A stretch of DNA of 22,823 nt from a virus. The translations under genes and the position numbers were made by a program. Position 1 is the stretch's first letter; the number at the start of each line of letters is the position of its first letter. Below, piece after piece: positions 7,242 through 14,869 of the stretch. The notes under the pieces are model-generated. The model had not been told where the DNA came from. It saw only the letters and a program-made list of their open reading frames with translations, and did not search any database. The stretch covers positions 1 through 22,823 of the IMG/VR virus record IMGVR_UViG_3300018417_000846; one strand, given 5' to 3'.

Positions 7242-8484
7242 ATATGCAGATGAAAATAAACTGCCGATAATGGATCAACAGCAGTTTGAAACTGTTACCA
7301 ATGATATTGGTAAAGAGCAGTTTAGATTAGATTTAGCAGAATACATTGCAGAGCATAGACCAAAGTTTCCTTTAAAGAAGATTTCATATGAGGTAATGCG
7401 TCAATGTTTTAAATCTTTACAAAAACAAGATGTATGGGAATATGTAAAACCTGTAGAACAATTAGAGAAGAATGTAAAAGAAAAATATGATGATTACAAA
7501 TATAATTTTAAAGATCATGGTCTTGGTATCATAGACGCACCATCTATATTTAATGATGTGTCAAATTATTTTCATCAACATTTAAGATTGAATTGTAGCA
7601 GTTTTGGCTTTAAAGCACCTATAGATGTATGGCAAAATGGTACAGCAAAAGATATATGGCGATGTCTTGGCCCCATCTGGCGTGGAATCAATGGTATGAA
7701 ACCAGTAATGGTTGATGGCAAAGAAGAATTGAGAGGTGGCAGATTAGATGATAAAAGTTATATGTCAGCGTTTAGATTAGGTACATATATTGCAACACAA
7801 TTTAAACCTAATGTAGCAAAGACAATCTATCAGATGACAAATGCTAAAAGAGTGTTAGATACATCATGTGGTTGGGGTGATAGACTTGCAGGTTTCTTTA
7901 CTAGTGACGCTGAAGAATATATCGGTTGTGATCCAAATCCTAATACTTACAAACAATATTTAAAACAAGTAGAAACATATAATAGTTTCTTACCTAAACC
8001 TAAAAAAGTAACTATCTATAACTGTGGCGCTGAAGATTTACCATGGGATAAAATAGATAATATAGATTGTGCATTTACAAGTCCACCATACTTTTCTACA
8101 GAAAGATATAATGAAGGTGGTGAGAAAGAAGAAAATCAATCATGGAAAAAGTTTGACGAATATTCTAAATGGCGTGATGATTTTTATTTACCTGTTGCTA
8201 AAAAAAGTTTTGAAAGATCAAAACATTTATTTGTTAATATAATGGATCCTAATATAAAAGGTAAACGATATTATTCAAGTGATGAACTTGTAGATAGTTT
8301 AAAAGAACACTTTGTAGGACAAATAGGTATGAGAATAATGCAAAGACCTAAATCAGATAAGCTATTTGAAAGTGAAGAAGAAAAGGCTGAGTTTATGAAT
8401 CGAATATATATTGAAAACGTTTGGTGTTTTTCTAAAGAAAAATTAGATTACTTTAGGCATAGTAGGAGGGCAACATTGTTCTAA
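7222..8484 (+). CDS. SAM-dependent DNA methyltransferase with SPPY motif
   Basis: This 420-residue protein carries a SAM-binding motif RVLDTSCGWGDRLAGF (210-225), an acidic ribose-binding residue in YIGCDPN (233-239), and the catalytic SPPY motif (287-290) in DCAFTSPPYFSTERY. This order (SAM site before catalytic motif) and the SPPY sequence fit amino-methyltransferases of N4-cytosine or N6-adenine type. The first 200 residues are extra and may recognise DNA or a partner. No restriction gene is adjacent, so it looks like a solitary phage methyltransferase. Start at 7222 or the adjacent ATG 7225; the ribosome-binding site is weak (AAGTGGA). Confidence 0.8.
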   Translation: MMKYLSKYADENKLPIMDQQQFETVTNDIGKEQFRLDLAEYIAEHRPKFPLKKISYEVMRQCFKSLQKQDVWEYVKPVEQLEKNVKEKYDDYKYNFKDHGLGIIDAPSIFNDVSNYFHQHLRLNCSSFGFKAPIDVWQNGTAKDIWRCLGPIWRGINGMKPVMVDGKEELRGGRLDDKSYMSAFRLGTYIATQFKPNVAKTIYQMTNAKRVLDTSCGWGDRLAGFFTSDAEEYIGCDPNPNTYKQYLKQVETYNSFLPKPKKVTIYNCGAEDLPWDKIDNIDCAFTSPPYFSTERYNEGGEKEENQSWKKFDEYSKWRDDFYLPVAKKSFERSKHLFVNIMDPNIKGKRYYSSDELVDSLKEHFVGQIGMRIMQRPKSDKLFESEEEKAEFMNRIYIENVWCFSKEKLDYFRHSRRATLF

Positions 8485-8490
8485 TAAATA
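8483..8490 (+). promoter_or_regulatory. Putative T4-type late promoter (AATAAATA)
   Basis: AATAAATA matches the relaxed late box NATAAATA. A start six bases downstream would fall at 8496, exactly on the second ATG of the next gene. The nearest Shine-Dalgarno-like sequence (AGGAGGG 8463-8469) is too far upstream to serve. Such boxes also occur by chance in AT-rich DNA. Confidence 0.4.
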
Positions 8491-8789
8491 TGAGTATGGC
8501 CATATCAAAAACATCCTACAAAGACCTCAAAGAATATTGGGATTATCAAAGACTACTTGAATACAATAGAGAACTATTAGAAAAAAGATTAAATCGTGTT
8601 GAAACTAGTATTGTTAGTCATTACGGAACAATTGATGTAAATGAAATGTTTGATAAAGTATGGTCAAAAATGACAAGTGATGATTATGAAAAACCTATAA
8701 AAGGTTGGATACCTAAAGATGAAAAATATAGATTTGATTGGGAAGGTAAACCTGATCCAAAAATGCTTGACAAAGTAAAGATGATTTGA
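8490..8789 (+). CDS. Small hypothetical phage protein
   Basis: The 99-residue frame has a probable helical, charged N-terminal half (LKEYWDYQRLLEYNRELLEKRLNRVETS split over residues 13-40) and a polar C-terminal half with KPIKGWIPKDEKYRFDWEGKPDP. No family is recognised. The true start may be ATG 8496 (MAISKTSYKDL), which coincides with the predicted late transcript start. Neither ATG has a usable ribosome-binding site. The 3' end overlaps the uvsX promoter. Confidence 0.65.
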   Translation: MSMAISKTSYKDLKEYWDYQRLLEYNRELLEKRLNRVETSIVSHYGTIDVNEMFDKVWSKMTSDDYEKPIKGWIPKDEKYRFDWEGKPDPKMLDKVKMI

Positions 8790-8795
8790 TATAAT
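8767..8795 (+). promoter_or_regulatory. Consensus sigma-70 promoter for uvsX
   Basis: TTGACA (8767-8772) and TATAAT (8790-8795) are perfect and 17 bases apart. They lie at the end of the preceding gene. The transcript start near 8802 leaves an 18-base leader with AAGGAG (8807-8812). Confidence 0.85.
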
Positions 8796-8819
8796 AGACA
8801 CATAATAAGGAGACAATGA

Positions 8820-9839
8820 ATGAGTGACTTTTTAAAAGAAATAATTAAAGAAACAGGTAATGAATATGCAACCCTAGTAAGTGAGGGTGTAGAAGCAGGT
8901 GATGTAGATAGTTTTATAGATACAGGTTCACACGCTCTTAATGCTTTATTATCAGGTTCTATCTTTGGTGGTATGCCATCAAACAAAATAACAGCAATTG
9001 CAGGTGAAGCTGCAACAGGTAAAACTTTTTTTGCGTTAGGTATTGTAAAGGCATTTTTAGATAAAAACAAAGACGCAGGTGTAATTTACTTTGAATCAGA
9101 AAGTGCGTTAACAAAAGATTTAGTTGAAAGTCGTGGCATTGATAGTAAGAGAATGGTCATAGTGCCAGTTGCGACAGTACAAGAATTTAGACACCAATCA
9201 ATCAAAGTGATTGACAAATACCTTGAACAAGATGAGAAGAATAGAAAACCTTTAATGTTTGTATTAGATAGTTTAGGAATGTTATCTACTACAAAAGAAA
9301 TGGAAGATACTGCTGACGGTAAAGAAACAAGAGATATGACACGAAGTCAAATTGTCAAGGCCGCATTTAGAGTATTAACACTTAAACTTGGTAAGGCAAA
9401 AGTACCAATGATTATGACGAATCACACTTATGATGTTATCGGTTCAATGTTTCCACAAAAAGAAATGGGTGGTGGTTCTGGATTAAAATACGCTGCTTCA
9501 AATATTGTTTATCTATCTAAACGTAAAGAAAAAGATGGTAAAGAAGTTGTTGGTAACATCATACATTGTAAAAACTATAAGTCAAGGTTAACAAAAGAAA
9601 ATGCATTAATAGATGTTAGATTAACATATAAAGATGGCCTTGATAAGTATTATGGGTTATTAGACCTTGCTATCAAACATAACATATTTAAATCTGTTTC
9701 TACTAGAATAGAACTACCAGATGGATCAAAACAATATGCTAAAACTATCAATAATGAACCTGATAAATTCTTTACTAAAGATATTCTCGCTCAAATTGAC
9801 GAGGCAGCCAAAAAAGAATTCCTCTATGGCGCAGAATAG
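8820..9839 (+). CDS. uvsX: RecA-like recombinase (T4 UvsX-like)
   Basis: UvsX coats single-stranded DNA and drives strand invasion for recombination-dependent replication and repair. The 339-residue protein has Walker A GEAATGKT (62-69), a Walker B region [11 protein letters not shown] near 145-155, and the L2-like glycine-rich stretch [28 protein letters not shown] is characteristic of UvsX rather than bacterial RecA. It is shorter than T4 UvsX (391). It has its own consensus promoter and good ribosome-binding site, so strong early expression is likely. The next gene starts inside its last 14 bases. Confidence 0.93.
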   Translation: MSDFLKEIIKETGNEYATLVSEGVEAGDVDSFIDTGSHALNALLSGSIFGGMPSNKITAIAGEAATGKTFFALGIVKAFLDKNKDAGVIYFESESALTKDLVESRGIDSKRMVIVPVATVQEFRHQSIKVIDKYLEQDEKNRKPLMFVLDSLGMLSTTKEMEDTADGKETRDMTRSQIVKAAFRVLTLKLGKAKVPMIMTNHTYDVIGSMFPQKEMGGGSGLKYAASNIVYLSKRKEKDGKEVVGNIIHCKNYKSRLTKENALIDVRLTYKDGLDKYYGLLDLAIKHNIFKSVSTRIELPDGSKQYAKTINNEPDKFFTKDILAQIDEAAKKEFLYGAE

Positions 9840-10113
9840 ATTTGTTTTTGCTCAACGTGATGTTGATGATTACAGTTGTATAAAAATTACGGAAGGCCCT
9901 TACAAGGATATCATATACACATATGGCCATGTAAAGTTTGCTTCTGAAGAAAATGAACGAGGTGAATTGCCTTTAAAGTTTGATTATGATATTAAAAAGA
10001 ATCCTAATGATGTTGACACTACAAGTGAAGATTTTAAACATTACATAGGCGATATATTAATTGAAGTGGTTGAAAAACAATTAGAAAATGGAACAATTAA
10101 GTTTGAAAAATAA
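9826..10113 (+). CDS. Conserved small phage protein downstream of uvsX
   Basis: This 95-residue acidic protein begins [20 protein letters not shown] and continues with [32 protein letters not shown] and a C-terminal helix. Strand-rich content suggests a small beta domain. Similar proteins sit beside uvsX in marine T4-like phages, but no function is known to me. A longer reading from ATG 9721 would overlap uvsX by over 100 bases and is less likely. Start 9826 gives the usual short overlap. Co-expression with uvsX suggests a role in DNA metabolism; that is inference. Confidence 0.7.
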   Translation: MAQNRFVFAQRDVDDYSCIKITEGPYKDIIYTYGHVKFASEENERGELPLKFDYDIKKNPNDVDTTSEDFKHYIGDILIEVVEKQLENGTIKFEK

Positions 10114-10654
10114 GTACATAAAAACATACGATAATGTATTGACAAAAGATCAATGTCAACATTTAATAGATAAGTTTGAAGATTCAGCTTCACAACAAGT
10201 CAAAACAATATTAGATGGTCATATGTCATTTACAGAAATCAATATTAGTATGCATAATGATTGGCAAGAATATTCTGATATTCTTTTTCCTAAGTTTAGA
10301 GAGCTTGTTGACAAATATACAAAAGATGTTAAAATAGATAATATAAAACAATGGCCAGAGAAATTTGGTTTTGAACAAATAAGATTTAAAAGATATGAAC
10401 CTAACGGTGAAGATGAATTTAAGACACATGTAGATGTGACTAACTATAACAGTGCTAGAAGATTTTTAGTTTTTTTTATGTATTTAAATGATAACGATGG
10501 CGGCGAAACAACATTTCCTGATTATGATATTAAGATTAAACCAGAGGCAGGTAAAGTATTAATGTTTCCACCACTATGGCCATTTAAACATGCAGGAGAA
10601 AAACCAATCAATCAACCAAAGTACATTATAGGAAGTTATCTACATTATGTCTGA
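10088..10654 (+). CDS. 2-oxoglutarate/Fe(II)-dependent oxygenase (prolyl-4-hydroxylase type)
   Basis: This 188-residue enzyme should hydroxylate a substrate using Fe(II), oxygen and 2-oxoglutarate. The metal triad is visible: H114-x-D116 in THVDVTN and the distal H168 in PFKHAGEKP. A 2-oxoglutarate-binding Lys178 is followed by YIIGSYLHY. FLVFFMYLND..GGETTFP is the usual core of the P4H-type fold. Such enzymes are common in marine T4-like phages. The substrate (protein, nucleic acid or other) cannot be told. It overlaps the genes on both sides (26 and 8 bases), embedding it in the uvsX-gp41 operon. Confidence 0.9.
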   Translation: MEQLSLKNKYIKTYDNVLTKDQCQHLIDKFEDSASQQVKTILDGHMSFTEINISMHNDWQEYSDILFPKFRELVDKYTKDVKIDNIKQWPEKFGFEQIRFKRYEPNGEDEFKTHVDVTNYNSARRFLVFFMYLNDNDGGETTFPDYDIKIKPEAGKVLMFPPLWPFKHAGEKPINQPKYIIGSYLHYV

Positions 10655-12038
10655 TCAATTTGAAAAAACACTTTTATCCAATCTAATACATAACGAAGAT
10701 TTTACTCGTAAAGTTATTCCTTTTATAAAAGAAGACTTTTTTAAAAATAGAGATGAAGTAACTTTATTTAATATTATTAATGACTTTGTTGTAAAATATA
10801 ATAATCTTCCAACAAAAGAAGCAATTGCTATTGAGTTGTCTAATAACAAGACACTTACCGAAGATGAATATAAAAATACAAAAACTTTATTAAATAGTTT
10901 AATACATGAAGAAGTTGAACAACAATGGCTGTTAGATACAACTGAAAAGTTTTGTAAAGATCGTGCTGTCTATAATGCTGTACTAAAGGGTATTAAGATT
11001 ATAGATGGTAAAGACAATAAGCACACACCAGAGGCCATACCAAGTATATTATCTGAAGCACTTGGTGTTTCATTTGATAGACATATAGGGCATGATTATC
11101 TAAATCAAACAGATGACCGATTTGAATATTACCATAGAACTGAAGAACGATTAAAGTTTGATTTAAATTATTTCAATCGTATCACAAAAGGTGGTTTACC
11201 ACCTAAGACTTTAAACGTAGCACTTGCAGGTACAGGTGTTGGTAAGTCCTTGTTTATGTGTCATATGGCTGCGGCCGCTATAACGCAAGGTCGTAATGTA
11301 TTGTATATTACTTTAGAGATGGCTGAAGAAAGAATTGCTGAAAGAATTGATGCTAACTTATTAGATGTAACAATAGATGATCTTTATGAAATGCCTAAAG
11401 AAGTTTATGATAATAAAATTTCTAAATTGCAAAACAAAGTAAATGGTCAATTAATTATTAAAGAATATCCTACTGCATCTGCTCATAGTGGTCATTTTAA
11501 AGGACTAATTGATGAACTTGCGTTAAAGAAATCATTTAAACCTGATATAGTATTCATTGATTATTTAAACATATGCACTAGTAGTCGTTTTAAAGGCGGC
11601 AACATATCTTCTTACTTTTTAATCAAAGCAATTGCTGAAGAATTAAGAGGTCTCGCTGTTCAATATAATGTTCCTATTGTATCAGCTACACAAACAACAA
11701 GAACTGGTTATATGTCAAGTGATGTTGGTTTAGAAGATACATCAGAATCATTTGGTCTTCCTGCAACTGCTGACTTTATGTTTGCGTTAATATCAAATGA
11801 AGAACTTGAAGAACTAAATCAAATTAAAGTAAAACAATTAAAAAATCGTTACAATGATCCTGCTGTTAATCGTGCATTTATAATTGGTGTTGATAGAAGT
11901 AGAATGAGATTGTATGATGTAGAACAATCTGCTCAACAGATTGTAGATAGTAACCAAGAAACAAAAGAAAAACTTGAAAAGCCATCAGGACCACAACCTG
12001 CTGAAGTTTATGATAAGTTTTCAGACTTTAAAATATGA
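10647..12038 (+). CDS. 41: Replicative DNA helicase, DnaB family (T4 gp41-like)
   Basis: This 463-residue protein unwinds DNA ahead of the fork as a hexamer with primase. The N-terminal helical domain (1-150) is followed by the RecA-like motor: GGLPPKTLNVALAGTGVGKS with Walker A 195-201, catalytic Glu224 in YITLEMAEERIAER, Walker B VFIDYLNIC, and SATQTTRTGYMSSD plus the terminal arginine-finger region. Length is close to T4 gp41 (475). The start overlaps the oxygenase stop. The last residues overlap the next ORF by four bases. Confidence 0.94.
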   Translation: MSDQFEKTLLSNLIHNEDFTRKVIPFIKEDFFKNRDEVTLFNIINDFVVKYNNLPTKEAIAIELSNNKTLTEDEYKNTKTLLNSLIHEEVEQQWLLDTTEKFCKDRAVYNAVLKGIKIIDGKDNKHTPEAIPSILSEALGVSFDRHIGHDYLNQTDDRFEYYHRTEERLKFDLNYFNRITKGGLPPKTLNVALAGTGVGKSLFMCHMAAAAITQGRNVLYITLEMAEERIAERIDANLLDVTIDDLYEMPKEVYDNKISKLQNKVNGQLIIKEYPTASAHSGHFKGLIDELALKKSFKPDIVFIDYLNICTSSRFKGGNISSYFLIKAIAEELRGLAVQYNVPIVSATQTTRTGYMSSDVGLEDTSESFGLPATADFMFALISNEELEELNQIKVKQLKNRYNDPAVNRAFIIGVDRSRMRLYDVEQSAQQIVDSNQETKEKLEKPSGPQPAEVYDKFSDFKI

Positions 12039-12343
12039 TAAAAAAATACAATCATAATCAGGTAAGAAAAAGACAACCATCAATATACTACAAAACTGAA
12101 ATGGTTAAAGTAAAAGACGAAATACTTTGGCGTGCTGTAGAAATGCCAAGTAAGTTAGTAATAAAAGAGTCCTTCTTTGAAGAAGATGTAAAAGAAATTG
12201 TTAAATTTCAAAATAAACATAAGACATTTGGTGTGTTTGGTTTTCCACCTTTCTTTGATTGTAGAGGTGAAAAAGAAAAACTGTTAGATAAAGGTAGGTC
12301 TAACTACAATCCTAGAACAAGTACACAAAGAACTGGCCGATAG
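12035..12343 (+). CDS. Small conserved phage protein after gp41
   Basis: This 102-residue protein starts at an ATGA overlap with the gp41 stop. It is basic at the N-terminus (MIKKYNHNQVRKRQPSIYYK). It contains WRAVEMPSKLVIKESFFEED, then FGVFGFPPFFDCRG, and a polar basic tail. No family is recognised. Translational coupling to gp41 suggests a replication-related role, but the sequence does not show one. Confidence 0.65.
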   Translation: MIKKYNHNQVRKRQPSIYYKTEMVKVKDEILWRAVEMPSKLVIKESFFEEDVKEIVKFQNKHKTFGVFGFPPFFDCRGEKEKLLDKGRSNYNPRTSTQRTGR

Positions 12344-12348
12344 ACATA

Positions 12349-12356
12349 CATAAATA
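12349..12356 (+). promoter_or_regulatory. Putative T4-type late promoter (CATAAATA)
   Basis: CATAAATA fits the relaxed late box NATAAATA. It lies in the only gap between the replication block and the late block. A start six bases downstream falls at 12362, the start codon of the next gene, which lacks a Shine-Dalgarno sequence. Confidence 0.5.
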
Positions 12357-12361
12357 TATGT

Positions 12362-13540
12362 ATGGCAGACTTAACATCACTAGCAGAATCATCACAAGCA
12401 TTGTTTTGTGCAATAGCTGATTATATAGGCGTTAAAGAAACTAATATCATATTTGATACAAATGTTTCTCCAAACTATACTGAATTTAGAAATAAAGTAA
12501 AAGAAAAGACAATAAAAGAAGCTCATAAAAGAATTGACACACCAGGCGTTCAATTATTAGATATAGAAACTTTCTTAAAAAAAGATGAAAAATGGTTTAT
12601 ATCCTCAATGCAGATTGCAAAAAAATTAGTCAACGATATTAGCTCAATTGATCCAGATTTAAAAATCGCTCAAAAAGGATTTCAAAAACTATTTTATTTT
12701 AGAGGTGATAGTGATGTTATGAGTAATATTGAAAAGTTATTTAAAATAGCAAACAAGTCTGGATATAAATCTCAAACAAAGTTTGGTAACGTAAATAAAT
12801 GGAATCCAGCTGATATATATTTAGCCAGTGATAAAGCTAAAAAACAAATTATCAATGAAGTACGAACAGCTAAAGAAAAAGTTTACACATTTCAAAACTT
12901 AAATATATTAACATCAGATTTAATTGATAGTGGTGATTTATTACCATTGTCACTTAAAAAAACTACAAAGGAAGCTATACTACAACAGGTGAACTTTGAC
13001 AGAAAAACTGAAATAAATTTAATAAAAAAAATTAAAATTAAAAATGTTACTGATTGGAAGCCATATAAACTAGTTAAATATCCTAATAAAGGTGAAACAC
13101 GGGATATGCGAATACTATTAGATACTGGTGGAGATATAAAATTAAGGCATGATCCATCAGCAAAAAGATTTGTTGCAGAAGCTATTTTTTCAAAGGCAGA
13201 AGCAAGAGGTGGCTCAATAGGTTCTATTAAAGTATTATGTGATATAATAAGATTTGTAAATCCAGATGTAGCAAGACAAGTATTAGTTAAATATGAAAAT
13301 GGTGAAAAAAAATATAATCAAGCAATAGAAAAAATACAATATTTAAGAAAAGACAAAAAGCGATTTGATTTTGAAAGAGGTGCTATAAGTGCCATTTACA
13401 TTATAAACGAAGTGATGCCTATACTTAAAAAGTTTTTTAAAGACAACAAACAAGATCAAGCTGATCAAGTGTTAAGATTAATGTTTGAATATATTACATC
13501 AAGGACTCCTCTTTCTGGTAAGTTTGTAATAGCAAAATAG
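12362..13540 (+). CDS. Unidentified 392-residue late protein
   Basis: The protein begins MADLTSLAESSQALFCAIAD and is a soluble, mixed alpha/beta, lysine-rich protein without signal peptide or transmembrane segment. Recognisable stretches are NKWNPADIYLASDKA (150-165), LLDTGGDIKLRHDPSAKRF and KAEARGGSIGS. These conserved-looking Gly, Arg and Asp clusters could mark an active site or DNA contact, and NKWNPADI hints at a nuclease-like fold, though this is speculative. The late-type promoter and the TATAAATA box directly after its stop place it with late or virion-assembly genes. Family not recognised. Confidence 0.75.
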   Translation: MADLTSLAESSQALFCAIADYIGVKETNIIFDTNVSPNYTEFRNKVKEKTIKEAHKRIDTPGVQLLDIETFLKKDEKWFISSMQIAKKLVNDISSIDPDLKIAQKGFQKLFYFRGDSDVMSNIEKLFKIANKSGYKSQTKFGNVNKWNPADIYLASDKAKKQIINEVRTAKEKVYTFQNLNILTSDLIDSGDLLPLSLKKTTKEAILQQVNFDRKTEINLIKKIKIKNVTDWKPYKLVKYPNKGETRDMRILLDTGGDIKLRHDPSAKRFVAEAIFSKAEARGGSIGSIKVLCDIIRFVNPDVARQVLVKYENGEKKYNQAIEKIQYLRKDKKRFDFERGAISAIYIINEVMPILKKFFKDNKQDQADQVLRLMFEYITSRTPLSGKFVIAK

Positions 13541-13548
13541 TATAAATA
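13541..13548 (+). promoter_or_regulatory. T4-type late promoter (TATAAATA)
   Basis: A perfect TATAAATA box starts at the base after the previous stop codon. The transcript would start near 13554 and cover the block of capsid-tagged genes from 13641 onward. In T4 this box is read by the late sigma gp55 with gp33 and the gp45 clamp. Confidence 0.75.
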
Positions 13549-13590
13549 GTCTAGTAAGTAGTGATTTATTAATGGAATAGAGTGATTTTT

Positions 13591-13614
13591 CGCTTGACAA
13601 AAGCGTAATTTTTT
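13591..13614 (+). terminator. Small hairpin plus T-tract overlapping a promoter
   Basis: CGCTT (13591-13595) pairs with AAGCG (13601-13605) around a GACAA loop, followed by TAATTTTTT. It has the shape of an intrinsic terminator but a short stem. The TTGACA -35 box of the next promoter lies across the stem and loop. Confidence 0.4.
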
Positions 13615-13622
13615 GATATAAT
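13594..13622 (+). promoter_or_regulatory. Consensus sigma-70 promoter for the 13641 gene
   Basis: TTGACA (13594-13599) and TATAAT (13617-13622) are 17 bases apart. The transcript would start near 13629, leaving a 12-base leader with GGGAGA (13632-13637). It follows a late box 46 bases upstream, so the gene may be read both early and late. Confidence 0.8.
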
Positions 13623-13640
13623 GGATATAGTGGGAGACAA

Positions 13641-14864
13641 ATGTATAGTTTTAAACAATATTTAAATGAGTCAAAAAATACTCATTTAGAACATTTAGAA
13701 GACGAAATTATTAATAACGGTTACCAAGGTGGCCTTAATGCAGTAGAATTTCTTAAATCAATAAGAAATATGCTAGTAGGCTCATCACGTAGAAAATTAA
13801 ACGTATCCGTTAAATGGGATGGTGCACCAGCAGTATTCTGTGGTATCAATCCTGAAAATGGCAAATTCTTTGTTGGATCAAAATCAGTATTCAACGTAAC
13901 TCCTAAAATCAATTACACTCAAGCAGATATAAGAAAAAATCACTCTGGTGGTTTAGTAGATAAATTATCAATCTGTTTAAAAGAATTACCTAAACTTGGT
14001 ATACAAGGTGTTGTACAAGGTGACTTGTTATTTACATCAGGAGATATTAAGTCGGTATCTATACGAGGTGAAGATGCTATTGCATTTACACCAAACACTA
14101 TAACATACGCTGTTCCAGAAAATACTGATCTTGCTAAAAGAATTAAAAGAGCTAAGTTAGGCATTATCTTTCACACTACTTACAATGGCCGAAAAATGTC
14201 TAACCTAAAAGCAAGCTTTGGCGTCAATGTAAATCGTTTTACAAAGACGCCATCAGTATTCTTTGATGACGCAAGTTATAAAGACTCATCTGGTGTTGCT
14301 ACATTTACAACTGCTGAAAGTGATCAGTATGATAATATGTTAAGAATGGCAGTTGGATCAATTTCAAAAGGTAAAGTTATTTTAGATTTGTTAAAAAGAC
14401 AAACTAACATGTTATCAGTTGGTGCAAGATTAAAGATTTTCTTCAATACAAAAATAAGACAAGGTCAAACTATTAGTAACGTAAAAGGATTACAATCAGA
14501 TTTTAGAAAATACTATGCTTCAGTTTTAGATGATGAGATGTCAAGTAAAAAAACAGAAGCTGCAAAAAGTAAATACAAAACAATAAGAGATGATGGTTTA
14601 AAATTTATTGACAGATATGATAATGAAATATATTTTGCGATTGCAAGTTATGTAACTTTACAAAGAGTTAAAAATTATCTTGTAAGTAAAATGAATCAAA
14701 TTAAATCAATAGGAACTTTCTTACAAAAAGGTAATGGGTTTGAAGTAACAAATCCTGAAGGTTATGTTGCTGTAGATAGAATGGGCAACGCAGTAAAATT
14801 AGTAGATAGATTAGAGTTTAGTACCGCAAACTTTACTTTAGCAAAAAATTGGATTAAAGGATAA
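13641..14864 (+). CDS. KWDG nucleotidyltransferase/ligase-like protein with capsid-targeting N-terminus
   Basis: The 407-residue protein starts MYSFKQYLNES, matching the T4 capsid-targeting pattern with a possible gp21 cut after LNE (8-10). The body has VSVKWDGAPAVF with K58-x-D60-G61, the covalent-lysine motif of the DNA/RNA ligase superfamily. VVQGDLLF (124-131) sits where the motif III strand lies, and IIFHTTYNG could be the motif IIIa strand. Motifs IV-V are not obvious. Enzyme activity, a nucleotide-binding remnant, or a structural role are all possible. It likely corresponds to a phage family of unknown function seen in marine T4 relatives. It is transcribed from a late box and a sigma-70 promoter. 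The ligase link is moderate, the tag more convincing. Confidence 0.65.
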   Translation: MYSFKQYLNESKNTHLEHLEDEIINNGYQGGLNAVEFLKSIRNMLVGSSRRKLNVSVKWDGAPAVFCGINPENGKFFVGSKSVFNVTPKINYTQADIRKNHSGGLVDKLSICLKELPKLGIQGVVQGDLLFTSGDIKSVSIRGEDAIAFTPNTITYAVPENTDLAKRIKRAKLGIIFHTTYNGRKMSNLKASFGVNVNRFTKTPSVFFDDASYKDSSGVATFTTAESDQYDNMLRMAVGSISKGKVILDLLKRQTNMLSVGARLKIFFNTKIRQGQTISNVKGLQSDFRKYYASVLDDEMSSKKTEAAKSKYKTIRDDGLKFIDRYDNEIYFAIASYVTLQRVKNYLVSKMNQIKSIGTFLQKGNGFEVTNPEGYVAVDRMGNAVKLVDRLEFSTANFTLAKNWIKG

Positions 14865-14869
14865 AAAAT

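Noticed and set aside
9721-9825. Upstream extension of the 95-residue gene after uvsX
   Set aside because: It would overlap uvsX by more than 100 bases; ATG 9826 gives the short overlap usual here.
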